Part shown: in pieces, positions 35,989 to 45,595 of the stretch
Layout: each line of letters begins with the position of its first letter
How positions within the stretch are numbered: position 1 is the first letter of the stretch
Source of the DNA: Tillus elongatus
Taxonomy: Eukaryota; Arthropoda; Insecta; Coleoptera; Cleridae
Assembly: GCA_964006375.1 (NCBI GenBank)
Contig: OZ023265.1
Span: 162,838,118-162,902,117, forward strand
Reading direction: 5' to 3'
Length of the DNA: 64,000 nucleotides
The notes under the pieces: model-generated
What the model was told of the DNA's origin: nothing
Seen by the model: only the letters and a program-made list of their open reading frames with translations
Databases searched by the model: none
Position numbers and translations under genes: made by a program

Positions 35989-36915
35989 GGAACAAAATTT
36001 TCTTGTGATTATGTAAGCTATATCGAGAAAATGTATTCAGCTTTTTGGAACTTCCGGTTGCACCGGAAGTAGCTATCAACTTCGTTATTTTAAATGGAAT
36101 GCTATACTTTTTATTGCATTTTTGGATATAGATGAAAAAATCAGTGTGACCTTGTGTAGCATTCCCTATAGCTATATTTGATATTTGTGAAAATATTACG
36201 ACTTTCTTTTTTTTATCTCCGATTTATATGTTACTTCAAACTTATGCTGTGGGCTGAGCTTTGAGTTTCCCTGCCTTAAATTCGAAATATCAATAGACGA
36301 CATTAAATTCTTTGAAATAGTTAAAGAATAATTTATTATCATTGTACAGGGTGTATTTCATTTGGGTTACAACATACGTAACTTTAAAGTGGCATAACTT
36401 GTTATTTTCAAATGGAACACCCCATATTTTATGGATTAGTGAGGTAGGTCAGTCAATTCTGCATCGATGTAGTATGGGTTTCCCTATATCTATAGTTGAT
36501 AGTTTTCGAGTTATAGTGGTTTGTTTTACTTTCGCTTGTAAAAACTGTATTCTGTCAGATACAGGAGACACAGAGAACTTATATTTATTGTGAGATGACA
36601 GATAAACGTCACTTAAATTTCGAATAGTTCTAATGTATCGTCTCTTTCAGATTATTTTTTTATGATAATGACTATAGTTTATTATTATTATTATTATATA
36701 GTACATAACTATAATAATAATAATAAACCACAGTCTTTATCATACAAAAATAATCTAAAAAAGACGATACATTAGAACTATTCCAAATTTTAGTGACGCG
36801 TATCTGTCATCTCACAATAAATATCAGTTGTTACGTTCTCTGTGCCTCCTGTATCTGACAGAATACAGTTTTTACAAGCGAAAGTAAAACAAACCACTAT
36901 AACTCGAAAACTATC

Positions 36916-37001
<86 letters not shown>

Positions 37002-37494
37002 AAACCTATACTAGATCGATGAAGAATTGAATGGCCTACCTGACCAATCCATAAAATAAAGGATGTTCCGTTTGAAAATAACAAGTTATGCCACTTTAAA
37101 GTTAAGTATGTTGTAACACAAAAGAAATACACCCTGTAAAATAATAATAAATTATTCTTTAACTATTTTAAAGAATTGAATGTCGTCTATTGATATTTCG
37201 AATTTGAGGCAGGGAAACTCAAAGCTCAGCCCACAGCATAAGTTTGAAGTAACATATAAATCGGAGCTAAAAAAAAGAAAGTCGTAATATTTTCACAAAT
37301 ATAAAAGGTAGCTATAGTGAATGCTACACAAAGTCACACTTATTTCTTAATCTCTATTCAAAAATGCAATAAAAACTATAGCATTCCATTTAAAATAACT
37401 AAGTTGATAGCTACTTCCGGTGCAACCGGAAGTTCCACAAAGCCGAGTATATTTTCTCGATATAGCTTAGATAATCGCAAGAAAGTTTTGTTGA
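35989..37494. repeat. 1.5-kb imperfect palindrome (fold-back element)
   Basis: The left arm (about 35989-36690) is the inverse of the right arm (about 36720-37494), centred near 36706. Matching landmarks are AAGCTATATCGAGAAAAT at the outer ends, GGAACTTCCGGTTGCACCGG (36047) with its complement near 37417-37435, and TCTGTCAGATACAGGAG (36551) with its complement near 36846. The right arm carries a (TA)n tract (36919-36998) where the left has only TATATCTATAG. No transposase is seen. It could be a fold-back transposon or two MITEs head to head. Confidence 0.8.
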
Positions 37495-37557
37495 AAGTTT
37501 TTTTGGCTAGCTCTTAGGGTAAGGGATATATAGAGGAATTACACACTATTGGGGCAC

Positions 37558-37613
<56 letters not shown>

Positions 37614-37735
37614 TGCAACTGACCCCGGATATGTGTTCTAGGGGGCCTTGTTCGCGCCCATTTAAAGAATTTTTTTAATATTACAAAAGTACCGATCACC
37701 TCATTTGTGATTTTTTTTTAAAGAAAATTCACTAA

Positions 37736-38266
37736 CAAGCCAACTTTTATAAAACTTTCACTGTCGCACAGTATAATATGTTATGTTAATCTTTTGCGAT
37801 TTGTCAAAAAAAATGTTACTGTTAACGTACCAGCAATTTTGCTCGGTCAGATGAAATTGAGAAAATTTCCTTTATTGGGCGTAAGCAATAATTTGGCTAT
37901 ATATAAATTACAGTAAACTGCTGTGGGATAAAAACATTCTCATAAATAAAGCCGAATCCACAACAGCAGCAGCCACAATACATCTACATCTACATGTATA
38001 TATCGTCCATCAGCATACGCAGAGAGCCTCAGCAGCAGCAGCAGCACGGCCTAGTCTGCTATGCTGCCTGTTGTAGGCGTTGTTGGCGAATTCACGAGTC
38101 AACGCCCTTTATACGGGACACTCGCATAGATGCACATATATATTATTAATGTGACGCAGATATGGTCTCTCTTAGAATCTACACAGGCTTCCACAAAAGA
38201 CTGCACCTCTATCGTACTATTAGGGAGACTAAAGACGTTGTATGGTTAACACATATAAAAAAAAAA
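37736..38266. other. unrecognised, with CAG-rich stretch
   Basis: AGCAGCAGCAGCAGCA runs occur near 37965 and 38031-38048, with a CATCTACATCTACATG repeat. No open frame spans them. Nothing else is recognised. Confidence 0.35.
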
Positions 38267-39694
38267 CTCTGGACGCAGCAAATGCGTTATGGAAGTGAAT
38301 TTTCATAAAATGTTTTTAATAGCAAATATGTATTTTTTAATGAAAGCAGATATCAAATTTGGTTACCAGTATAACCTACATTATAGTAGAAACAATGCAC
38401 CATATCTCATCAGAATAACTTGAAAATGTACAAAAAGTTTCCGAAAATAAATTTAAAATGTTCCTGAAAAAACTGGTTTCCTAGCCAACGAATCTTAAGT
38501 TAATAGCAAATGAAGTTATTTAATAAAAATTCGCTACCAAAAATGTGCGAATGGTCTGATTACCGCAGCCATGAAACAAGACAACACACACAAAATTCGC
38601 TACCAAAACCCACTTGCCGCGTTCCGAATTTCATTTCTTACAAACATGTTTTATATTTCAATGAAAAACGCAAAAATGCATAAGAGATGTTCGATTTAAA
38701 AATATATAGTAAAAACAATGTGCCATGTTTCATCAAAATAACTTTATTGTTTGAAAATGTACAAAAATTTCCGAAAGAAAACTTAAAGTGTTCCCGAAAT
38801 AACTCGTTTCTTGGTCAACCTTATTGGTTAATAGCAAATTGAGCTATTCAAATATGAAGCATTTGATCAAAATTCGCTACCATAGCGCACTTGCTGCGTC
38901 CAGAATTTCTTTTCTTACAAACATGCATTATATTTCGATGGAAAATGCAAAAATGCAATAACGTAAGGCGTGTTTGATCAAACAAAGAAAATTTGTATCA
39001 CCAACGACTTTTGGGCCAGCCTGTGATTGTAGAAATATTTTTTTAAGATGTAGCTCAAGACACCCTATAGTTAATATATATAAAAAAAATTCATATTTTG
39101 TATAATAACGGATATAATGAGCTTTATTGATTCGACAAAAATTATATACCATTAAACGATAAACTCTATAGCTAAGACTACTGCCAAGCATCAGAGAAAG
39201 GATCTATTTGAAATGAATTTTCTGGAAATATTTTAGTAAAATGAAGGACAATGACGGTTGAAACTAAGACTTCAGGGTTTGTAAAACATTCTTCTTGAGA
39301 CATTTTATTTCCATAGCCCGTATTAGATTCAAGTTATTTGCCTAAATGTTGCAAATTTTGACGTTTTAAATCGCAACTTTGACGTTTTGAGGAAACTCCC
39401 AATTTATTTTTCTTTAAATGCCTATAACTTTTTTGTCTTTTGACCTAAAGAGCTAAATTTTGGCAGGTAACTTACCTATAAGGATATAAACACGCGTACC
39501 AAATTTGGTTGCCCTTACTTTGTTAATTCCGGAGATATAAATTTTTTCGAAAGAAAACACAAAATTTTCTGGGAAAACCTGGGCCGATTTTCCTGACTAA
39601 CGAACTTATCCAAGCCATTTGCAAAAGGAAGGTATTCACCAAATGTAATCAAAATCGGCCCATTATTTTTTGAGTTCCCATCTTCACCGGCTAT

Positions 39695-39739
39695 ACCGTA
39701 CTGATGATGGCTAATAAACTTGAAACACGTGTATGCGGT
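39695..39739 (+). ncRNA. hammerhead ribozyme-like motif, family B, unit 1
   Basis: Stem I ACCGTA (39695-39700) pairs with TGCGGT (39734-39739). CTGATGA is at 39701-39707, then stem II GGCT-AATA-AACT (weak), GAAAC (39722-39726), stem III ACAC/GTGT without loop, and A at the cleavage position (39733). Stem II has one mismatch more than in unit 2. Confidence 0.6.
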
Positions 39740-39999
39740 TGTCTCCTTGCGGCTTTGCCCTTAACCCCTTTTCCTTGTATAGTACAGAAATGCCGTGTTA
39801 TAGATCCTGTTATAGTTAGTATAACTTCCTGGGCTTCGGATGCTCACGCAGGTGATTTCTTTGCCTCCGTGGCTATTTTGGTTGTTTCCCTCGGATCGAG
39901 GGTCTTCCAAATGTTGCTGCAAATGTGCACTGGTTGCCTGTTGTGACTACGTGTATTTGTGCATCTTCATCCAGAGTGTTCCCATCTTCACCTGGCTAT

Positions 40000-40044
40000 A
40001 CCGTACTGATGATGGCTAATAAGCTTGAAACACGTGTATGCGGT
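40000..40044 (+). ncRNA. hammerhead ribozyme-like motif, family B, unit 2
   Basis: Stem I ACCGTA (40000-40005) pairs with TGCGGT (40039-40044), six pairs with one wobble. CTGATGA is at 40006-40012, then stem II GGCT-AATA-AGCT, GAAAC (40027-40031), loop-free stem III ACAC/GTGT, and A at the cleavage position (40038). A T-T mismatch lies between the core and stem II. Confidence 0.7.
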
Positions 40045-40115
40045 TGTCTCCTTGCGGCTTTGCCCTTAACCCTTTTTAGTACAGAAATACCGTGTTATAG
40101 ATCCTGTTATAGTTA

Positions 40116-40210
<95 letters not shown>

Positions 40211-40333
40211 TGAAACTGACCCCGGATATGTGTTCTAGGGGGCCTAATTAGTGCTCAGTTGAAATTTTTTCAAAATTCAAGTCGGGATCTCCCCATTAGT
40301 GAATTTTATCTAAGAAAATTCACTAAAAAAACC

Positions 40334-40346
40334 AAGGCCTGTTTTG
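40334..40346. repeat. target-site duplication, 5' copy
   Basis: AAGGCCTGTTTTG here is identical to 45583-45595. It marks the 5' boundary of the full-length retrotransposon. Confidence 0.9.
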
Positions 40347-40702
40347 GGGTTAAGGAGTCGCGGGCCAAAGGACTCCAGGGGGCAAGCTGAGGAAGTGGAA
40401 ATAACAACATAAACTCCCGATGAAGCTTTCCCCAAGACCGTCATGCGCGGTAAAAATCCGCATCCTGCACGAGGTGACCCTGCTAATAACTAAACATGAC
40501 GGATCTAGACAAGGAGGTCGAACTAAACTCCCCCAATCTACGGTGTCACGTGACCCGTGCCTATGGATGGATGGCACCAGGGCGATGGTGTCGTGAACGG
40601 AACCTCTGGAGTACCAGGCAACCCTCCAGAGTAACCCGCCTTGCACCACACAGGGGGTTCTGATGGTGTGGACAGTATTTCCCCCATTCTCGTGGGAACA
40701 AC

Positions 40703-41860
40703 ATGAAGATTATAAATACATATAAAACCAAAACCAATGAGGCTCGAGGAGTGGCTCCGGCTACAGACTTGAGCCTTGAGTCTATCCCGGAAACGGAGAC
40801 GAGCCAGGGTGCGGCAGCGGACTCTGGAGGTCCCACGACCGGCGTAGATACGGGGGATCAGGGGGTAGCTTCGGCCAGAGACCTGTCCCCGACACCCAAG
40901 CTGGAGGCTGGGTCCCACCGGAGGGCGGCGAGCTCCGCGGACTCCGGGGGCCCCTCCACCAGTGAGGACTCTACTGTTAGAGTAGAGGGACTGCCCCGGC
41001 AGTCCAAGCGTCTTTCCGGGGCGCAAAGAAAGAAGCTCCGGAGGGCGCAAAAAATGGCGGCCGGGACCTGGACGGTCGAGAAACCTGTAAAGGCGCAAGA
41101 GGGGAGTGCGGGTCAGAAGAGGACGCGCTCGAACTCTAGCACGCCCACTACAGACAGACGTTCCAAAAGGGCCAGGGTGCCTGTAAAGGCGCAAGAGGAG
41201 AGTGCGAGTCGGAAGACGCCGCGCTCTGGCTCTAGAACGCCTACTACAGACAGACCTCCCAAAGGAACTAAGGCCGGAACACCGGCGCAGACTGGCTCTT
41301 ACAGGGAGGCTGCGGAGGGCCTCGGGATGGCGGTGATTGACAGACGCCATCCTGAGGTCACGCTAGACCAGGGGAAGGCGGACCTGATCCAGGCTGCGGT
41401 GGTAGCTGCGGTGGACTCTCTTCAGGAAGGGGAGAGCCCGCCTCAGTTCCACCGGACGCGCCTGACGGGGGGCATCCTCTGGATAACCTGTGCCGGCCCG
41501 CAGTCGCGGGACTGGCTGCGGAAAACGATCGGGGGCCTCGGTCAGATTTGGGAGGGGGCGGACTTGACAGCCGTCGAGCCCAAGGAACTCCCAAAGAGAC
41601 GCAAGGTCCTCGTACGGATCCCTGACACCGTCCCGCAGGAGACGGTGATCAGCAGACTTAAGATCCAGAACCCTGAACTGGGGACGCAACACTGGTCGGT
41701 TCTAAGCAGGAAGGCAGAGGAGAAAGGACAGACGCTCGCCTTCTCGATCGACCCGACATCTTACAGAGCCCTTGAAGGAACCTCCTTCAAGGCATTCTGG
41801 GGCATGGGAAGGGTTAGCTTCCGCCCACTGGGGAAGCAATTAAGGGTTAATGGGACTTAG
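40703..41860 (+). CDS. retrotransposon ORF1 protein
   Basis: It encodes 385 residues, with start context AACATGA. The first 125 residues are Ser/Pro/Gly/Thr-rich and probably disordered. Basic residues follow (SKRLSGAQRKKLRRAQK at about 100-116), then two 32-residue tandem repeats starting KPVKAQE (127-158) and VPVKAQE (159-190), a likely nucleic-acid-binding linker. The C-terminal half (about 199-375: SYREAAEGLGMAVIDRRHPE, ILWITCAGPQSRDWL, RRKVLVRIPD) resembles the DUF4780-type domain found in insect ORF1 proteins. No CCHC knuckle is seen. The role, by family knowledge, is binding element RNA in the ribonucleoprotein. Its last 11 bases overlap the start of ORF2 in another frame. Confidence 0.85.
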   Translation: MKIINTYKTKTNEARGVAPATDLSLESIPETETSQGAAADSGGPTTGVDTGDQGVASARDLSPTPKLEAGSHRRAASSADSGGPSTSEDSTVRVEGLPRQSKRLSGAQRKKLRRAQKMAAGTWTVEKPVKAQEGSAGQKRTRSNSSTPTTDRRSKRARVPVKAQEESASRKTPRSGSRTPTTDRPPKGTKAGTPAQTGSYREAAEGLGMAVIDRRHPEVTLDQGKADLIQAAVVAAVDSLQEGESPPQFHRTRLTGGILWITCAGPQSRDWLRKTIGGLGQIWEGADLTAVEPKELPKRRKVLVRIPDTVPQETVISRLKIQNPELGTQHWSVLSRKAEEKGQTLAFSIDPTSYRALEGTSFKAFWGMGRVSFRPLGKQLRVNGT

Positions 41861-44800
41861 GTTCCTTCAGGTCAACCTCCAACACAGTAGGGCAGCCACG
41901 GCCGGACTACTAATGGCTCTGAGGAACACGGATGTGGCCCTCATCCAGGAACCGTACTCCTACAAAGGAGAGATCAAGGGACTCGGCGGAGCTAATGGAA
42001 AGCTCATCTACAGCAGGTCCAGCGAGAATCCGAGGGCCTGCATTTTTGTCAGGGAAGGGATAGAGTTTCTCCCTCTAATGAATTTCTGTTCCAGGGACCT
42101 GGCAACGATCAAAATCCGATGTGGAGGAGCGGATGGGCTGAGGGACATTACTGTCGCGTCAGCCTATCTGCCAGGGGACAGCACGGACCCTCCTCCACCC
42201 AACGAATTGGAGCAGCTGATGGTGGGTAGCAGAGCAGGTGGATGGCAGACCATCATCGGCATGGATGCGAATGCGCACCATGAGTTGTGGGGTAGCTCGG
42301 ACACAAACTCTAGGGGTGAGGCACTTTTACAATTCTTTATGAAATTTAATTTAGACATATTGAATAGAGGTAATAAACCGACATTCGTCACAACACGGCG
42401 TGAGGAAGTTTTAGACCTAACAGTTTCCACCCAGTTTCTGGGTGACTTTGTTAAAAGCTGGGCTGTGTCTGGGGAAGTGAGTAGCTCAGACCACAGATAC
42501 ATCCGGTTTGAAATCGCCAAAGTCGAAAGAGAAACAGTATGGTACCGGGACCCCCGCAAGGCGGACTGGGAAGCCTACAGGGCAGACCTAGCTGTGGAAC
42601 TGCGGGGGGTTGAGAGGGCCATAAGGGATTCAATAGACCTCGAGATTGCAGCAGTCCAATTGCGAGACGCAATTACTTCGGCCTATAACGCCAACTGCCC
42701 CCTGAAAATGAGGGTGTCCACCAGGAACGTCCCATGGTGGAACGAGGACCTCAGGCAAAGGAGGACGCAGGTTCGTAAGCTGTTTAACGCGGCCAAAAGG
42801 TCGGGAGCATGGGATGAATATAGACAGGCCCTATCGACCTATAACAAAAGACTGAGGGACGCCAAGAAGGAGTCGTGGAGGAGGCACTGCGAAGAAGTGG
42901 AAAACACGTCCGAGAGTGCTCGACTACACAAGATCCTGTCTAAGGGCCCTCAGACTAACATAGGCTCCCTTAGAACACCCACGGGAGGCTTTACAAGCTC
43001 GGGGAAGGAAACTATGGAAATTTTACTCCAGACGCACTTCCCCGGCTGTAACATAATAAACCAATCACCTCCGGACTGGGAACACTCAGAAATAGAGGCG
43101 CCTTATAGGCGGGCATCTAGAGTAGACTGGACAGTCGCTAAAGAGGTGGTTACCTGGAGCAAAATCAGATGGGCCATTAACAGCTTTAAGCCATACAAAT
43201 CGCCGGGATTTGATGGAATAATGCCCATCATGCTCCAACAGGGGATAGATATACTGGCGCCGGTGCTTACCCTCATTATGAGGGCCAGCCTGGCTCTGGA
43301 GTACATTCCGAGGGCATGGAGACTGGCCAGGGTTGTATTTATTCCTAAACCTGGGCGTCCAACAGACCAGGCAAAGTCCCTGAGGCCAATAAGTCTCATG
43401 TCCTTCTTGCTGAAAACAGTGGAAAAACTGCTCGACCGGCACATTAGGGGCGGTGTACTGGAAGCATATCCTCTACACTGCGGACAATATGCATACAGAG
43501 CAGGATTCTCAACAGAAACAGCACTGCACCAACTGGTGCTGAAACTGGAGAATACGCTGGAGAACAAGGAGGTGGCGCTGGGGGCCTTCCTAGACATAGA
43601 GGGGGCCTTTAGCAACACCTCGTTCGGATCGGTTCTGGCAGCTGCCCGGGAGCGTGGAATAGAGGAGACCTGCTGCAGGTGGATCGATTCCATGCTCAGG
43701 GACAGGGCGGTGTTCACCTCACTCGCGGGAGGGACTCTGCTGGCGGGGGTCGCGGCGGGGTGTCCGCAGGGGAGCGTTCTGTCTCCCTTGCTCTGGTGTC
43801 TAGTCGTGGACGGCCTGCTGGGGAGGCTCTCGGGAGGGGGGTATGAGGTACAGGGCTATGCGGACGACATTGTCATCATAGTCCGAGGAAAGGTCACACA
43901 GGCATTGTGGGAGCGTATGCAGACTGCACTGAAAGTGGTGGAAGGGTGGACGGTTGATCAAGGGCTCGGGGTGAGCCCCGAGAAAGCAACCGTCGTGCCG
44001 TTTACGAGGAGGAGGAAGTGTGAAAGCCACAGAACTCTCACTCTATACGGTAGGAGCGTTCCAATGGCCAGGGAGGTAAAATATCTTGGGGTCGTATTGG
44101 ACTCTAAGCTAACCTGGAATGGTCACATTGGAAAAATACTGCGTAAGGCAGTCATGACCTTAGCCGTCACTAGGCGGCTATATGGAAAAACGTGGGGACT
44201 AAGACCTAGTATGGCCCACTGGCTGTACACAAGGGTGGTCAGACCATCGTTAACATATGCGGCACTGGTCTGGTGGCCTAAGGTGACACAATCCAGTGCC
44301 AAACAAAAACTAGGCAAGATCCAAAGGATGGCTTGCCTAGGCATCACAGGGGCCATGTCTTCAACCCCAACAGCCGCCATGGAGGTGTTGCTGGATCTAC
44401 CCCCCCTACACTTCGTTATTATGGGAGAGGCCAGGCTAGGACTATACAGACTAGCCTGCAATGGTAGACTGAAGATCAACCCAGGCTTCAGGGGCCACTG
44501 CAAAATTCAGGAGATCGTGAAGGAACCCATGCTTGAAATGAGGTCAGACTTCGCGAGCCCGCGAATGTGCAGGGAAAACAACTTCACAGTGGAAATCCCT
44601 GATCGCGGGGCATGGCGGGAGGAGACACCGGGCATACCACGGGACGCGCTCGTCTGGTTCACGGACGGATCTGGCGAGGAGCGTGGGACGGGGGCAGGTG
44701 TGTACTCGGAAGGACCGAGGGTAAGTCACAGTATTTCCCTCGGAGCCCATGCAACGGTGTTTCAGGCCGAGATGTACGCCATCCTGCACTGTGTGCGGGA

Positions 44801-45494
44801 GAACAAGAGGAGGGGCTACACCAACAAGCGGATCCTCATAGCCACAGACAGCCAGGCAGCCCTTAAGGCACTAAGTAGCCCACGGGTAAATTCCTGGCTG
44901 GTGAGTGAGTGCCGAGACGAGACGAGCGACCTGGCTGGGCAGAATGAGGTGACCCTCATCTGGGTGCCGGGTCACTCGGGGGTCAAAGGCAATGAAGAAG
45001 CTGACAGTCTCGCAAAGAGGGGGTCAGCAGAACCATTTATGGGACCAGAACCGGCTCTGGGCGTGTCAAAGAGCACTGCCAGGGGAGCCATTAAGTCCTG
45101 GGTCAGAAACCAACACAAGGTGTACTGGGCGGACTGTCCAGGGCTCAGACATGGGAAGTCAATAATTGACGGACCCAGTTCAAAGAGAGCTGTGGAGCTG
45201 CTAAACCTTAGCAGAGGACAGCTCAGAAACACAACAGGTCTCTTGACGGGACACATGGCCGTCAAGAAACACCTATATAAAATGGGGCGGTTCGAAGGGG
45301 ACCTCGCATGCAGACTCTGCGGCGAGGGGGAGGAATCAGCCCAGCACATCTTGTGCGAGTGTATAGCTCTGGACCGGAAAAGACAACTGATCTACGGTCA
45401 CTCTAGACCGGAGACAGAGCAATATAAAACTTCACCCTACCAATCGCTGTGCAGACTAGTTCAAGGCACAGTGATTTTGGAATGGGTGGAGTAA
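41850..45494 (+). CDS. retrotransposon ORF2: endonuclease, RT, RNase H
   Basis: It encodes 1214 residues. The APE endonuclease is at about 1-220 (LQVNLQHSRAA, LIQEPYSYKG, GMDANAHHELWG, SSDH at 212-215). The reverse transcriptase is at about 460-800 (AFLDIEGAF with D582, CPQGSVLSPLLW, GYADD with D672/D673). RNase H is at about 935-1060 with D939, E974, D1000 and D1052 all present. A C-terminal knuckle CRLC...HILCEC starts at 1154. All catalytic residues look intact. It nicks target DNA, copies the element RNA onto the nick and removes RNA. RNase H after RT fits the LOA and I groups more than strict R1. Start ATG at 41850 overlaps the ORF1 stop; translation probably depends on reinitiation or a frame change. 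Confidence 0.92.
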   Translation: MGLRFLQVNLQHSRAATAGLLMALRNTDVALIQEPYSYKGEIKGLGGANGKLIYSRSSENPRACIFVREGIEFLPLMNFCSRDLATIKIRCGGADGLRDITVASAYLPGDSTDPPPPNELEQLMVGSRAGGWQTIIGMDANAHHELWGSSDTNSRGEALLQFFMKFNLDILNRGNKPTFVTTRREEVLDLTVSTQFLGDFVKSWAVSGEVSSSDHRYIRFEIAKVERETVWYRDPRKADWEAYRADLAVELRGVERAIRDSIDLEIAAVQLRDAITSAYNANCPLKMRVSTRNVPWWNEDLRQRRTQVRKLFNAAKRSGAWDEYRQALSTYNKRLRDAKKESWRRHCEEVENTSESARLHKILSKGPQTNIGSLRTPTGGFTSSGKETMEILLQTHFPGCNIINQSPPDWEHSEIEAPYRRASRVDWTVAKEVVTWSKIRWAINSFKPYKSPGFDGIMPIMLQQGIDILAPVLTLIMRASLALEYIPRAWRLARVVFIPKPGRPTDQAKSLRPISLMSFLLKTVEKLLDRHIRGGVLEAYPLHCGQYAYRAGFSTETALHQLVLKLENTLENKEVALGAFLDIEGAFSNTSFGSVLAAARERGIEETCCRWIDSMLRDRAVFTSLAGGTLLAGVAAGCPQGSVLSPLLWCLVVDGLLGRLSGGGYEVQGYADDIVIIVRGKVTQALWERMQTALKVVEGWTVDQGLGVSPEKATVVPFTRRRKCESHRTLTLYGRSVPMAREVKYLGVVLDSKLTWNGHIGKILRKAVMTLAVTRRLYGKTWGLRPSMAHWLYTRVVRPSLTYAALVWWPKVTQSSAKQKLGKIQRMACLGITGAMSSTPTAAMEVLLDLPPLHFVIMGEARLGLYRLACNGRLKINPGFRGHCKIQEIVKEPMLEMRSDFASPRMCRENNFTVEIPDRGAWREETPGIPRDALVWFTDGSGEERGTGAGVYSEGPRVSHSISLGAHATVFQAEMYAILHCVRENKRRGYTNKRILIATDSQAALKALSSPRVNSWLVSECRDETSDLAGQNEVTLIWVPGHSGVKGNEEADSLAKRGSAEPFMGPEPALGVSKSTARGAIKSWVRNQHKVYWADCPGLRHGKSIIDGPSSKRAVELLNLSRGQLRNTTGLLTGHMAVKKHLYKMGRFEGDLACRLCGEGEESAQHILCECIALDRKRQLIYGHSRPETEQYKTSPYQSLCRLVQGTVILEWVE

Positions 45495-45582
45495 GACTAG
45501 GGGTATGCACAATCAACCAAGGGTTGCGGTGCTATCGGGGCGGCAAGGCCGCGGACGAGCCCTGAGGGAACAAAAAAAAAAA

Positions 45583-45595
45583 AAGGCCTGTTTTG
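45583..45595. repeat. target-site duplication, 3' copy
   Basis: AAGGCCTGTTTTG follows the poly(A) tail and is identical to 40334-40346. The first two A could belong to the tail, so the duplication is 11-13 bp. Confidence 0.9.

Larger units (their letters stand above)
35339..37735 (+). repeat. H-repeat containing a retroelement stub and a palindrome
   Basis: The 5' part starts within the head unit (ACCAATAAACCTTAGG) and reaches GAGTTATCGGTGTG at 35891-35903. At that point a 70-bp retroelement 3' end is inserted, followed by a 1.5-kb palindrome. A (TA)n tract (37561-37610) and the tail CCCCGGATATGTGTTCTAGG to AAAATTCACTAAC (37735) complete the repeat. The palindrome therefore probably inserted at or near the (TA)n. 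Confidence 0.65.
39675..40115 (+). repeat. tandem 305-bp hammerhead unit (family B), 1.45 copies
   Basis: The sequence from TTCCCATCTTCACCGG (39675) recurs from 39979 with about 95 percent identity, giving a period of 305 bp; the second unit stops at about 40115 in (TA)n. Each unit contains one hammerhead-like motif 20-25 bp from its start. The units have no coding capacity; frames of 63-80 codons here arise from the repeat. Tandem non-coding units, each with a hammerhead, are the form of pLTRs of Penelope-like elements and of retrozyme-like repeats. Confidence 0.75.
38268..40327 (+). repeat. H-repeat composite with hammerhead tandem inserted
   Basis: A partial head (38268-38545) is followed by a second, better body from about 38700 (AACTTTATTGTTTGAAAATG) to GAGTT at 39675. 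There the 305-bp hammerhead unit array (39675-40115) is inserted, then the (TA)n tract (40116-40204) and the tail to AGTGAATTTTATCTAAG, AAAATTCACTAA (40297-40327). The full-length retrotransposon starts 7 bp after. Confidence 0.75.
40347..45582 (+). mobile_element. full-length R1/LOA-type non-LTR retrotransposon
   Basis: A 5.2-kb element with a 356-bp 5' region, ORF1 (40703-41860), ORF2 (41850-45494), an 75-bp 3' region ending GAGCCCTGAGGGAAC and a poly(A) tail of about 12 A. It is bounded by a 13-bp target duplication. It is markedly GC-richer than its surroundings. Both ORFs are open, which suggests recent insertion. It landed just beyond the tail of an H-repeat, not in 28S rDNA, so it is not a site-specific R1. 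A 3' stub is at 35906-35975 and a dead relative at 55025-56613. Confidence 0.9.

Noticed and set aside
39704..40116. Frames starting MMANKLETRVCGCLLAALPL
   Set aside because: They read through the family B hammerhead unit and its repeat. The repeated protein sequence simply reflects the repeated DNA.
40538..41350. 270-codon frame on the minus strand over ORF1
   Set aside because: It is a shadow of the GC-rich ORF1 on the other strand, with Arg/Ser/Leu-rich low-complexity content and no domain.
40347..45582. Classification as site-specific R1 in 28S rDNA
   Set aside because: The flanks are H-repeat tail and unrecognised AT-rich DNA with a 13-bp duplication, not 28S sequence, and ORF2 has RNase H.
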